A stretch of DNA of 60,000 nt from Antedon mediterranea (Eukaryota; Echinodermata; Crinoidea; Comatulida; Antedonidae): the NCBI RefSeq assembly GCF_964355755.1, contig NC_092673.1, positions 23,877,001 through 23,937,000 of the forward strand. Direction: 5' to 3'. The position numbers and the translations under genes were made by a program. Below, piece after piece: positions 34,866 through 47,226 of this stretch. The first letter of the stretch is position 1. Each line of letters starts with the position of its first letter. The notes below the pieces were generated by a model. That model was not told the DNA's origin, made no database searches, and was given only the letters and a program-made list of their open reading frames with translations.

Positions 34866-35822
34866 TATAGGCCAATAAAGAAACGGTTAAAGTTTGGTTG
34901 ACCACAAAATGGCTCTTTTTATAAAATTTGATTGAATTTGTTAGATTATAATAGTGAACAATTAGTATGAATAATAAAGTAATATGGTTATGACGGCATT
35001 TATCTGATCAGATTTTAAAAAGTAGAACAAGTCAGAGTCGGTCGTTCTCGATTTGATATCGGTTGCTGTCGGCCAATCTTTGTTGACTGTCGGTTATTGT
35101 CGGAAGAGTACGAGCGATTGACAGAGATCTCTTAACATCATAAGATTCATTCATCTTATGGGCCAAACCTTGAAAAACATGGAATCATCGTGACGCACAA
35201 CATAATGCATGTGCATTTATTATGTGTATTTATAGTCTGAAAACGTTTACAACACGATAACTCCACATAGGCCTAGTTAAATAACGGGATATTTATTTAA
35301 CTTCATAACTTAAATAATATAAAAAAAATTGCAATAAATATATTAAATTTATAATTTTCAAAAGATGGAAGATTGTCTAAATGCATTATATACATTATAT
35401 AAATACTTTATTAAATATTAAATATATATTATAGTTGTTAAATAAAATTTCAAAACATTCATTATATTGCTTCACTAAGTTTAAATATTACATTGTGAAA
35501 TATAGATATTTATAAAATTGATATAAGTATCTAAAATAAATAATATATAATAAATAACTAATTAACTTTCTCATGTTTTCTCTCTTCAAATACTTAAATT
35601 AATATTTTTTGTGGTTTATAAAACCAAACATTGTTGTTTTTAATGCCAGAATGCATTGTACTCCTAAAGTTTACGTATATAGGCCTATTACATATTTTTA
35701 CTTTTATAATGCTATAAATAATGTTCACATACTTTTTAGCGAATATCGCATACTTATAAAACGTAATTATCTTAAATAGCCATTACCGGCTACGAGTTTT
35801 TATCCATACAAAATATAGAAAG

Positions 35823-38117
35823 TTATTGCAGTTGACTATGATTAGAGGTATTGTAAATATGTCTGAGAACACTTTGCATCCATGTCAAATAATGTTGCAT
35901 TCCTACAATGACACGCTTTACTCCAGCAGTAGCCGAATGGCAGGATGATATGTCTATTTGCACTCCTTTGGTTTCGTTATCAGAGTCTTCTTGAATGTTG
36001 TGGTCTTTCATCTGTAATAAAAGAACACAAACATTTAAAATAGAAAAAAAATAAGGAAATACAATAAGGCGGTATCATGTCTAGTGACACCAAACACAAT
36101 GCAGTATTGCGTCTTATGACAACAACCCTCATTCCTCTCACTATAATATTAAACAAGTTACCGTACTTACCAACAGTTTGAAACGGTGTAGTAGAACTGT
36201 TGTATAATCGGACAGTTCTTCCAGCTTTGTTTTATACTCGTCACTGATGTTAACGTTTGAGGTAATGTTGTTTAAAAAGTTCAGGTAAACTTGCAAATCT
36301 TGTATGTGTTTGTTGGCAAGAAATTTTTCCTAAATATACAAAAGTTAATATTTTTATTTATCATTAAAAAAACTTCACATATGTTAACTTGATCTATTTA
36401 TCTATTTTTAAATAATTAGGCCTATACATTAGATCTTTAATTAGAATCACCACATTTTAATTAAAGAAATATATAATAATACAATATAGATTTTCATGAG
36501 AGTATTAACTCGTTAACTTACCGATGAGAAATGTGTTTCCAATCGTGTGAGTCTGTTTGGAATTCCATTAACATGATGACACCTGATTACTTTATTTTTT
36601 TCCTATAAATTAAATTCAAAATAAAGGTTAGTCACGTCTGAAGGTGAATATACAGTTGTACAATACTCTGTGTAAAGTAGTAACAAGTTTATAGCTCTGA
36701 GAATCAGACAATGAGAAGTAAGAATGGCAGGCAGCATAAATGGTTATCTTAGTTTTTTGAATGAATAAGCTTTACTTATTATACTGTTTTCTGTTCGTTA
36801 ATGTCCATGGAATAAACGGCCCCTTTGGCTTACAAATTCATATATAATGCCTGGTTTGCGATGTGAAAGCAGTAAGCAAAACTTATATGTTCAGAAAAAT
36901 CGGATATAAATGTATTCAGCCCCAATGGAGTGAGATTACACCACCGTAAATTAAAAAGACACAGATTTTGCTTGCCGTGTATTTTGTGCAAAGTTCTGTC
37001 TACAGTGTGATGTGCCCAAATATGTTACTGCCATGCAAATTTCTTCTAATAAAAATACTAATTGCATAACTTACCAATATCTGTTCAAAGTTGTTCAGTC
37101 GATGTTTAAGATGCTTAGCTTCATTTTTTACCGCTGTTGTGGTAGAATGCGTCTGGCTGTATGCTGTTGTTGCAATAATACTTATGACAAGAAGTGTACG
37201 CAATCCTAAAATAAAAAAGAAATATATATATAAATATAAATATTCGAATTTAACTTTTGCCGTTTGTAAAAGAAATAGTTTAACATGCACAATTAAAAAA
37301 TTACAAGAACTTTTCTGTGTACGACAATACATCGTTGGGGGAGAAGGAGAATACCGAATATACCTGTCATAATAATATACGAGATTTGGTTAACGATTTC
37401 GATTATCGTTCGCCAGATAGATACGTGAATAAATAATTTGAACTTTATGGTGTAAATTAAGAAACAACATATACATATTATTCGCTCATAATGAAAATGG
37501 CTAGAAAAAACAATAACATCCCGTCTAACTGAAGCGTCGTACTAAATTTCTTTTACATTGCTCTCGTGGCTAAAGCTCTGTCTACACTACCTAAACTTTA
37601 AAAAAATGTGCATGATGATGATGGTGATATCACTTCCATATTTGGGAATATTACTACCATATTTGGGTACATCACACTTTTCTTGTCAAACTAGTTTGAT
37701 AGTGTAGACAGAGCTTAACACCAGAAGGACAGCACAATGGTAGAATTCAATACAGAAGAGAAAAAAACAAAATTCGGCGAAGCATCCACATGCAACCATA
37801 AGTTCGGGAAAACAACAGCAACTGTGATTTTCAATTTAGGCCTATTACTAATCGGACTGTCTAATATGCAACCCAAAAAATAGAAACATAACCAGATAGG
37901 GTATCAGCAATAAAACAAGAAATGCCTACGAAAATAATGATACATATTAAGAATATTAGTTAATATCAAATTAATGCTACGCACTATGTGCTAAACCTGT
38001 ATAAATATAATATGAAGGGGAAAAGTAAATGCGAGACAGCGGCTAAGGAGAAAACAAAGTAGGGTCCAAGTTAAAATCATAAATATTATCTCAGTCGTAC
38101 ATACCAGCGGTTTTCAT
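35823..38117 (-). CDS. IL-6/G-CSF-like helical cytokine, copy A
   Basis: Exons on the minus strand: 38105-38117 (MKTA plus one base), 37075-37205, 36522-36602, 36171-36329 and 35823-36011; 190 residues; intron phases 1, 0, 0, 0. The N-terminus is a signal peptide (LRTLLVISIIATTAYSQT). The rest is predicted mostly helical: helix A KNEAKHLKHRLNNFEQIL, an AB-loop exon with RCHHVNGIPNRL, a long central exon with DLQVYLNFLNN, and a last exon with SSCHSA and YLTWMQSVLRHIYN. There is one cysteine in exon 3 and one in exon 5, and N-glycosylation sites NIT, NIS and NTS. A tiny phase-1 first exon followed by four phase-0-bounded exons is the gene plan I recall for IL-6 and G-CSF, and the LRH ending resembles G-CSF. 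The gene structure is well supported; the cytokine assignment is inference. Any other secreted four-helix protein remains possible. Confidence 0.88.
36996..37022. repeat. Fragment of the aagctctgtct MITE family
   Basis: gttctgtctacagtgtgatgtgcccaaatatg-type relic inside intron 2 of cytokine-like gene A, matching the interior and end of the copy at 37573. Confidence 0.45.
37366..37372 (-). other. Alternative mini first exon of copy A (ATGACAG then donor gtatat)
   Basis: At the position equivalent to the only first exon seen in copy B (43136-43142), copy A has ATG ACA G followed by gtatat. This could splice in phase 1 to exon 2 and give MTG- instead of MKTAG- before the same signal peptide. 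It is a candidate alternative start, with no TATA box close by. Confidence 0.35.
37573..37715. mobile_element. MITE, aagctctgtct family, copy 2
   Basis: Terminal repeats aagctctgtct / agacagagct are flanked by TA. It shares caaactagtttgat and cccaaatatg-type words with the copy at 18131. It lies between exons 1 and 2 of cytokine-like gene A and is absent from segment B. Confidence 0.75.
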
Positions 38118-38205
38118 CTTTCCTGTAGATTTGTTCACGTATAATTTAAATTGGTCTTTCCTTATAGGATTCAGTTCAGTAATAAATGTTAACTAAAAGC
38201 CATAG

Positions 38206-38213
38206 CTTATATA
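38206..38213 (-). promoter_or_regulatory. TATA box of cytokine-like gene A
   Basis: TATATAAG on the minus strand, about 90 bp upstream of the ATG at 38115-38117. The same octamer lies at a similar distance (about 97 bp) upstream of the ATG of copy C. Confidence 0.6.
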
Positions 38214-38517
38214 GATATGTAAAGTGTAGGCCTAACTTTAGGTGAAAATAGATTTCATATTTTGTAAAATAAATTTTCGTTAGATAAAATTTTCGAAACT
38301 TTTTTTTCAAATATCTCCAAACCAGGACTAACTATTGCGAAATAGTTGAGCGGAACCCCTTTGTTGTATGTCATTGTACCAAGTTATTTTTAGTGAATTA
38401 CTATTCAATGAACCATATTACTATTGTGTTTGTTTACAAATTACAAAGATCTAAGATCTGATAAGAATATCGATCAAATATGTAACAGAGGAATACATCA
38501 GGTCAGCTACATCTATC

Positions 38518-38760
38518 GTAACCCACTATATTTTAATGAGGGTGATCCATCCAGCAATTGCTGATCATTAGGGACCCTCAGAGGTTCACAAGATGCATAT
38601 ACACATGATGCTCGACATAAACAAAGTCTTATTACAAGTCTTTGGGAGTGGAGTTGTAATTTTGTCCTTAGAAAAAATCCTGACATGTGACGGGACTTGA
38701 ACCCAGGACCCTTGGAGTGGTAGCCAAGCATCATAACCACCAAGCCACAACTCCACCATC
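38518..38760 (-). mobile_element. tRNA-derived SINE
   Basis: On the minus strand it starts with a tRNA-like head (gtggcttggtggttatgatg as A-box region, gggttcaagtcccg as B box, stem cttgg/ccaag) at about 38759-38685. A body follows, with gaggg and ttgctggatggatcaccctc words, ending in an AT-rich tail near 38520. It lies upstream of cytokine-like gene A and is missing from segment B. Confidence 0.7.
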
Positions 38761-39545
38761 GTAGTGAAGTGTATTGACAAAATGGAACACTGTATTGAAC
38801 TGTTTTAAATGGACGCTAGGTTTATTCGGGAAAATTTAATACCATTAAGAGAACGAAAATCTAAGTAAGGTATGCAGCATTGTTCAACACTCGACCTCAT
38901 CTTCTCTAATATATTGTTAAAAAAGTTGATGTTCTAATCTTAATCTGTGACACATAAATAAGGCATTGCTAAGTATGGTGTTAATGTTGAACATTTGAAA
39001 GAAACAAAATTTAAGTTGGATTTTATATTATTTTGATAATAATCTTAATATCTTTATTTTTTTAATGTATTTTTAACGTACGTAGACATTTTTTTTGCCA
39101 GAAAAGTATAATAGTTAAATAGGCTATACCAAAATAGTTTTTAAATAATATTTTAAAAAGGCATTTCTAGCCTTAGATAGGTTATGTTTCCTAAAAAGAT
39201 GTAAACCTAATAACTGACAAGAATATTGCACAATAGGTAGACCTAAAATAATTGGGCTTATAATTATTTTAAAAAAAATACAATTCTTCAGTAAAGAATC
39301 AGTTTCGCAGTATAAATTCTGATAAAAAACTGTCTTTACAATCGTGAATGTTTCAGATTTTAACGTATTTTAGTATGTCTATAAATGTATCTATACATTA
39401 ACTTTTGAAATTATAGACATAGTATTTTCCTCTCATTACCGGAGCTGAAGTTGGTCACTTAATTTACAGCATGTATATATTAATTTACATTGCAAATATA
39501 CAATAGTATATTACTAAAATCATAACTCTTTTTAGTTGTACTTAC

Positions 39546-39631
39546 CCATATATTTCATATTGATCGACAGAGATTCTTCCAAGTTCTGACTTTAATTGAG
39601 GCTTTACGGCAAATAAATGTTCTACTGCCAT
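39546..39631 (-). other. Conserved putative first exon, segment A
   Basis: ATG GCA GTA GAA... encodes MAVEHLFAVK and onward for 28 codons, then GG and a strong donor (gtaagt). The homologous segment at 43446-43531 keeps the ATG, frame, length and donor with 7 of 28 residues changed. The phase-2 donor does not fit the phase-1 acceptor of cytokine exon 2, so it is either a first exon of another product or a non-coding 5'UTR exon. The protein family is not recognised. Confidence 0.4.
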
Positions 39632-39895
39632 TATGGCTCCTTTCTTGATATAGGCTACGCTTTCAAAATTCGAAAAATAGAATTATTTATTTTGCAAAAT
39701 AAGTTTCGTTCGATAAAATTTCTGAAACTTTTTCAAAACAAACTTTGCAAGCGCTGAGCTAAACATTGCGCAATAGTTTACAGTAAATCCCTTGTTATGA
39801 GTCATTGTATTCATCCCTTGAAATGTATTTTTAGTAACTAGTGAATTACTATTTATTCAACCATATCATCTGTGTGTGTTTGTTTAAAAATCAGA

Positions 39896-40582
39896 CAGAT
39901 CTAGAATAAGTACAAAATAAACTAGAAAGCCACTCCGAGAGTGCATACCTCCGCCCACTGTAAAATGTTCGTACATAAGATTTCTCCAGAAAAAAAGAAA
40001 ATATATATCTTTGTGTGTATCTTAATGCTGTGTGTGATTTAGGCTAATTTTACTACAAGCATGTGTATTCGAGTTTGGTGTAAAGGTTATGTAACAAGCT
40101 CAACTAATAATAGTTTCAGTTGACTAACAATAGAACAGCAACGCGAAAATCAAACGGATGAATTTGAAAAGAAATAGGTTTTGTAAACTACTCGTTTAAA
40201 AAAACACCTGTACATTAAATCAAATTATGTTTTAAAATTACAAATTACTAATTTTAACTCTTGCTTCTTGTACAAAACTGTTTTGGACAAGTAGTTATTA
40301 AAAAATGCAATTAAAGTATACATGTTACCGCTCGCCGGCTTTTGAAAATTCTGTCCTATACTTTAACACTAGCAGGTCTGTAAATGATATTAAAAAGTGG
40401 TCCAAAATTAGGACCGTGGTTCGGATTGCCTCCAAAATGTAATGGTGTGGTTCACATATCTATCTGTATTTTCATTTTGGTAAAGATATTGGAATAACTT
40501 GTTGAGTAATCCTGCTAACAAGCAAACAAATAGACACACGCGATCGACTACATATACCTCCTTGGCGGAGGTAAATATCAAG
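39896..40582. other. Spacer between segments A and B
   Basis: No exon recognised. It contains ctcggagtgg/ cctccgcc-type unique sequence and ends where segment B begins. Confidence 0.4.
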
Positions 40583-41502
40583 TATAGGCCAATAAAGAAA
40601 TGAAAGTTTCGTTGACCACAAAATGGCTCTTTTTGTATTGCATTTCTCGATTATAATAGTGAACCTTAGTACAAATAGTAAAGTAATATGGTTATGACGG
40701 CTTTTATCTTCTCTTCAGATTTCAAAAAGTAGTAAAAAGTAAGTCAGAGAGGGGTTGTGCTTTCGGTTGTTCTCGATTTGTTATCGGTTGCTACCGGCCG
40801 ATTTTTGGTTTGCTTTACAGGTGATTGACAGAAATCTCTTCAGATCATAAGAGATTCGTCTATCTTATGAGCCAAATCTTGAGAAGCATGGAATTCTCGC
40901 GACGCAGGGCATCAGATTATGCATGTGTATTTATTATGTGTATTGGTAGTCTGAAAACGTTTAGGCCTACAACACGATAATAACCACATAGTTAATAAAT
41001 AACGTTTATTATTTATTTAACTTCATAACTTAAATAATATATAAAAATTGCAATAAATATATTGGATTAATAATTTTTAAAAGATAGAAGATTGTCCAAA
41101 TACATTAGATACATTATATAAATACTTTATTTATTCATTATGTTGCTTTACTAAGTTTAAATATTACAATGTGAAATATAGATATTTATAAAATTGATAC
41201 AAGTATCTAAAAGAAATAATATATAATAACTAACTACTTAACTTGTTTTCTCTCTTCAAATAAAAAACAGTACTTAAATTAATATTTTTTGTGGTTTATA
41301 AAACCAAACATTGTTGTTTTTAATGCTAGAATGCATTGTACTCCTAAAGTTTACGTATATAGGCCTATTACATATTTTTACTTTTATAATGCTATAAATA
41401 ATGTTCACATACTTTTTAGCGAATATCGCATACTTATACAACGTAATTATCTTAAATAGCCATTACCGGCTACGAGTTTTTATCCATACAAAATATAGAA
41501 AG

Positions 41503-43142
41503 TTATTGCAGTTGACTAGAGGTATTGTGAATATGTCTGAGAACACTTTGCATCCATGTCAAATAATGTTGCATTCCTACAATGACACGCTTTACTCCAG
41601 CAGTAGCCGAATGGCAGGATGATATGTCTATTTGCACTCCTTTGGTTTCGTTATCAGAGTCTTCTTGAATGTTGTGGTCTTTCATCTGTAATAAAAGAAC
41701 ACAAACATTTAAAATAGGAAAAAATAACGAAGTACAATAAGGCGGTATCATGAGCGGTATCATGTCTAGTGACAACAAAAAACATGCAGTATTGCGTCTT
41801 CTGACGACAACCCTCATTCCATGGAATACTGTACAGCCTCTCACTACAATATTAAATAAGTCACCGTACTTACCAACAGTTTGAAACGGTGTAGTAGAAC
41901 TGTTGTATAATCGGACAGTTCTTCCAGCTTTGTTTTATACTCGTCACTGATGTTAACGTTTGAGGTAATGTTGTTTAAGAAGTTCAGGTAAACTTGCAAA
42001 TCTTGTATGTGTTTGTTGGCACGAAATGTTTCCTAAATATACAAAAGTTAATATTATTATTTATCATTATGTAAACGTTACGTGTTTTAACTTTATCTAT
42101 TTTAAAATAATTATAGGCCTAAATTAGATCTTTAATTAGAACCCCATTTTGATTAGAGAAATATATAATAATATAAAATAGATTTTCATGAGAGTTTTAG
42201 CTCGTTAACTTACCTTTGTTTCCAATAGTGTGAGTCTGTTTGGAATTCCATTAACATGATGACACCTGATGCCTTTACTTTGTTCCTATAAATTAAATTC
42301 AAAATAACGGTTAGTCACGTCGGAAGGGGAATAAACAGTTGTACAATATTGTAGTAACAAGTTTATAGCTCTAAGAAGCAGACAATGAGAAATGAGAATG
42401 CAAGGCAGCATAAATGGTTATCCTAGTTTTATGAATAAACTTTCCTACTTATTATTCTGTTTTCTGTTCGTTGTTGTCCACAGAATAAACAGGCCTTTTG
42501 TCATGTGCCCAAATTTGGTTAATATTATTAATATATGGGCACATCAGGGTTTTTTTGTCACATAAACTTTGATAGTGTAGACAAAGGTTTAAGCTTGGTT
42601 CCCACTAGAACGTAACGCAAGGACGTAAACGCAACGCAAGCGTTTTAACCAATGACAAGCGAAATTATAGACAGTTAGCAATCACAAGCGAATAAGCCAT
42701 CGCTTGTGATTGGTCAATTCACTTGCGTTGCGTTACGTCCTTGTATTGCGTCGCTAGTGGGAACCACGCTTTAGACGCTTGATCTCTTTTGTAAATGGTT
42801 ATAATCTATAATTTCCTCTAATCAAAATACTAATAGAACTTACTAATATCTGTTCAAAGTTGTTCAGTCGATGTTTAAGATGCTTAGCTTCATTTTTTAC
42901 CGCTGCTGTGGTAGTATTCGTCTGGCTGTATGCTGTTGTTGCAATAATACTTATGACAAGAAGTGTATGTAATCCTACAATAAAAAAGGAAAAGGTAAAT
43001 AAGTAAACAATTGGAATTAAACTTTTGCCGTTTGTAAAAGAAAAAGTTTAACATGCACAATTAAACAGTTTTAAACATGCTCGTGTGTACGACACTACAT
43101 CGTTGATGGAGAATGAGAATACTGAAATGGCCTACCTTTCAT
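41503..43142 (-). CDS. IL-6/G-CSF-like helical cytokine, copy B
   Basis: Exons on the minus strand: 43136-43142 (ATGAAAG), 42844-42974, 42214-42285, 41874-42032 and 41503-41685; 183 residues; phases 1, 0, 0, 0. It is almost identical to copy A in exons 2, 4 and 5. Exon 3 is three codons shorter (ends LTLLETK), exon 4 starts ETFRANKH and the C-terminus is IHNTSSQLQ. The signal peptide, both cysteines, the VNGIPNRL loop and YLTWMQSVLRH are kept. The first exon is only seven bases and is the least certain part. The TATA-linked first exon of copy A has no counterpart here, so copy B may use another promoter or be poorly expressed. All splice sites are intact, so I do not call it a pseudogene. Confidence 0.82.
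42592..42775. mobile_element. cgcaacgcaag MITE, full copy
   Basis: Long inverted repeats run from gcttggttcccactagaacg to its complement ending gtgggaaccacgct. The arms contain acgcaaggacgtaaacgcaa and the centre contains aaccaatgacaagcga / cgcttgtgattggtca. It lies in intron 2 of copy B. About nine full or partial relatives occur in the window. Confidence 0.75.
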
Positions 43143-43445
43143 AATTTATAAATGCATTTTTGTTTATTAGTATTTTTTAAATTTTGATTTGTGGGAAAAA
43201 ATCTATCATTACTTGTATTACATTTATGGTATACTGTATAACTGAAATAGGATCGCCTCTCGCAGGAGATTAGGTTAAAGATTTCTATGGAACATTAATA
43301 AGGCATTGTTAAGTATGTTATATAATGTTGAACACTTGAATGCAAGAAAATTTAGGTAAAAACTTGCTTTACTTACATTATTAGTTTACATTGCACATAT
43401 ATAATAGTAGGCTATACTACTAAAACTCGTTTTAGCTGTACTTAC

Positions 43446-43531
43446 TTATATATTCCATATTGATCGACAGAGATTCTTTCAAGTTCTGACTTCAACTTAA
43501 GCTTTGCAGAAAATAAATGTTCTACTGCCAT
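43446..43531 (-). other. Conserved putative first exon, segment B
   Basis: Homologue of 39546-39631: MAVEHLFSAK and onward, 28 codons plus AA, then donor gtaagt. Conservation of frame and donor between segments is suggestive, but the segments are so similar overall that it is weak evidence of coding. Confidence 0.38.
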
Positions 43532-43812
43532 TGTGGCTCCTTAATATAGGCTATACGCTTTCAAATTTCGAAAAAATAAATATATGTATTTTGCAAAATA
43601 AGTTTTCGTTCGATAAATTTTCTGAAACTTTTTTTTAAAACAAACTTTGCAAAGCGCTGAGCTAAACATTGCACAATAGTTGACAGTAAATCCCTTGTTT
43701 TGAGTCATTGTATTCATCCCTTGAAATGTATTTTTAGTAACTAGTGAATTACTATTTATTCAACCATATCATCTGTGTGTGTTTGTTTGTTTAAAAATCA
43801 GATAGATCTAGA

Positions 43813-44902
43813 ATCTGATAGGACTAATGTACAGGGTACTGGTATCAATGCATGGTCTTTCATTATTTATAAAATGCAATAATTCTTTTCTCAGATATTT
43901 AGACAATGTATACATGAATTTCATAGTTTGCGGATATCGTATATTTATGTATGATTATTTATAGTTAATTTAATACCAATACCAGGCTACTTCGAAGCAA
44001 AAGTTTAGTTACATTCTAGTAGAAGTGTGAGCATGAGTTCTACAACCGCTTTTACATTCCTTCTGGTCCCGGTGAATATATAAAAGGAAACTAAATCTAA
44101 CAAGAACACCCCAATCCTACGAGAGGAGCACACAAGCCTCTACCAATAATTGGAAAGTTAAACATTGTATATTTGTTTTGTTCTTTAAATGTTTTAACCA
44201 AAATATTTGTCCAGGATTACACAATCAGGTAAAGAAAAAAAAGTTTTACATTGTGGTCCTGTCTAAATTCAAAATATATTAAGAAAAAAAAAGTTTCAGT
44301 TTCATGAAAAGAAATGAGATCTAGCTTTAAATGAACCAATTGTTGGCAAAAAGTACCAGGTACCAGGTATTAAAAGTTAGGCCGTAGACCTACATCTTGA
44401 AAAACTGGTTTGCTGAGATTTTGAAAAACTCAGCAGTGTATCAAATGCAGTAGAAATGGACACAAATGCAGCCTTCAGTGGGGCTAACAGGAGGAAAGAG
44501 AATTAAATTTATAAGTATAGTAAATGAAAAGTATTCATATCTTTCCAATACAACACAGCAGTGTTTCACATTTATACTTAATTTCCATATTTTCTGACAA
44601 CATACATGAACGTTTCCAAAATATGACATAACTCCGTTCGGTGGTGTATGCTAGTGTTTACTAGTGTTTGTAACAAAGGTGGGTTTTCCAAAATAGATTT
44701 CCAAATTACGGACTTGACATTTTAGGCTTGCGACCCACTTTATTGTACGTCACTACATACCATTATTTCCGAAAGTGAAAGAAAAATAAGAAAACAAACA
44801 ACCGAAACCAGATTATCAATACTATTTACAGTTCAATTGTTATCCATTCATGTATTATTATCTACTATTAATCTACAGCACAGTAAAGTCTTGATAAGAT
44901 AA
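43813..44902. other. Intergenic, no gene recognised
   Basis: A good plus-strand TATA-like box (atataaaagg, about 44077) has no recognisable downstream gene. A ~60-codon minus frame at 44441-44629 has no support. Confidence 0.4.
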
Positions 44903-45008
44903 TGGCATATACATGGCTGCAGTCGCGTGCTCAAGTTAGTGTTTTCCGACCAACCGACCGACCAACTGACCGACATAGTGAGCTCTAGAGTCGCGTTGCA
45001 CGCGAATA
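44903..45008. repeat. Dispersed repeat with GACCGACC core, copy 2
   Basis: Shares catatacatggctgcagtcgc, an accgaccgacc run, cgacatag and tgcacgcga with the copy at 19885. Confidence 0.65.
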
Positions 45009-47226
45009 AAAAGAATTATAGTTGCGGCGGTTACAACATAAAGTTACTAAATTGAGGAAAATCGGAATTTATAGCACACATCGCATGTATCGGGTGCTCA
45101 GTAGAGCTGAAGTATTCGAGTCAGAATTGGTGACCAAACAGTGTCTGATAACTGAAGAAATGACTATCGAGGTTGGCTGACAGATTAAAGAATAGATTGA
45201 TTCACTCTAAAGAATGGATTTATTGATTGATAAAGTACAATCTGGATTATTAATAAACATTCACACTATTACCCATTTCAAGTCGTGCAAAAGTGCACAG
45301 CTTCGAAGATTTGCAACGTATTGCGGAATATAGAATGAATATAAAAATTGTTTGAAAAGTTTACATTTCTCTCAATTTAAAGTAGGTACTTGGTATACAA
45401 ATATTGACAAACAACACCATTTATACCTAAAATAATATATTGTATATATATATTCACTTTGACCAAAAATTGGATCGACAAAAAAAATAGTTACCTGAAA
45501 AATTTTACAGCAAAAAATAGTCAAATTGTCTGTTAGACAATGGGGGTCTGGTTAAATGTAACAGTTTATTGTGTCTTTAAAGTAAAGTAAAAAAAATGTC
45601 TGATTTAGTTTTTTTTAATGAGTTTGGGAAACAATAATAAAAGCAATCAAGAACAATTATTTTAATTGTTTGTACAATCTCTTGAAAACAGTTTCTGGAA
45701 ATAAACGTCACCTTGGATTGCTAAATTCAGAACATTCTTTTACTAAATTTAGACAAACAATTATCCATAATTATTATAAAATATTTAATATAAAACATTT
45801 TCTGAGAGTAATTCAGCACTAAAATATATTTAAACTCATTAAAATAAGTAATGATACACTATAACGAATAACCATTATATTATTAAATAACATATTCTAT
45901 CACACATGTACTTTATTGATTCGGCGCGCGGGTATATGTATTTAAAATGTATGACCTTACATAGAATAAGATGCTTCTTTTACTTTCTAAGTTACTAAAA
46001 CTCAATTCTAAGATTGATCCGTGATCAACATTTGGCGTCTGCAAGAAAGAGTTTGTGAAAGGGAAACAACACGACGCATGAATGTTCTGGGGGTGGGGAC
46101 GATTTCAGAGAGTTTATAACCACAACTACAGTATGAATGGTAGATGGTGATACAGATATGTATTTATATATAATAGTATCGGTATTCTTTCTCAGTTTCA
46201 AATGATATAAACGAATAATAAACAAACACAAGACTGAAGAAATTGAAGAAGTCATCCATAATGCCAATAATGTGTGTTTAAGATATTTTTTTAAACTATG
46301 CAATCCTTTACACTGAATGCTATATTATTTTATGTTGGTGTTTATTTATCTCCAATTCAAGTGGTTCTTCAATAATAGATTGTTGTATCAATTATGTTGA
46401 TAAGTAAACATTCAAGTTAAATAGTATTTTGTATCCTGCAATGAACGGGGCGCGTTGACAAAACGGTACAGTACTGTAGGTGACACAGACAAGCAGACAA
46501 TTACAAAGAAGGGATAGACGCAAATATGATAAACAATTATATTTATTTATTTATGACGCAATAAACACTATAATTTTACAATAGTACAGTTAAACTTAAT
46601 TAAAATGTCTGCATTGTGAACTCTTACTTATTTTAATGATTATTAGTACATACTGTAATAATATATAACATTCTATTTGAAATCTAAAATATTTAGTTAC
46701 ATGTTTTTGTTATATTAGTTGAAACATTTTTGTAATATAATATTTACTTAATATGAATCTTTCAAGTTTATAATTGACCGATTGAATCCAAGCGGTAGGA
46801 TGAGACTCTTTAAACCCAAAAACAAATAGATTCGTTAACTCGATCCTTTGTTCCCTTCATTATTATCCAGCAAAACCGCAAGTAGGTAGATAATTCCTAT
46901 GATTATTTAGTACTGTATACTGTTATAATATATAACATTCTAATATTTAAAAATCTAAAATATTTAGATACATGTTTTGTCATCAATTGACTAGTTTTTA
47001 TAATACATAATATTTTCTTCTAAATGCATCGATTCTTATATTTCAAAATCGCTAATTTTGAATTACCCTGTTTAAAACACCGTTTTTCTAACATCCGCTA
47101 TAACCAATAACATTAGTAAATATATGTAATACTGTATTAAAATGACTATTATATAATAATAAAATATGTGTAATCACAGATTACAAACATGTTAAGTTAG
47201 AGACGTTCCAGCAAGCTGAGGCAATT
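45009..47226. other. Intergenic between copies B and C
   Basis: AT-rich, with a short G-rich tract (ctgggggtggggacg, about 46086). No exon with motif or phase support. The hydrophobic minus frame near 46303 lacks a credible splice context. Confidence 0.4.

Larger units (their letters stand above)
34866..43812. repeat. Tandem segmental duplication carrying cytokine-like genes A and B
   Basis: Segment A, about 34866-39895, and segment B, about 40583-43812, align in the same orientation from aggccaataaagaaa to gtgaattactatttattcaacc. Exons are nearly identical and introns carry small indels. Segment A has about 1.5 kb (roughly 37410-38950) that B lacks, including the TATA-linked first exon, a MITE and a SINE. 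Confidence 0.85.

Noticed and set aside
46025-46303. 92-codon minus frame with hydrophobic start (LLALWMTSSISSVLC)
   Set aside because: No donor in a suitable phase and no continuation; probably chance.
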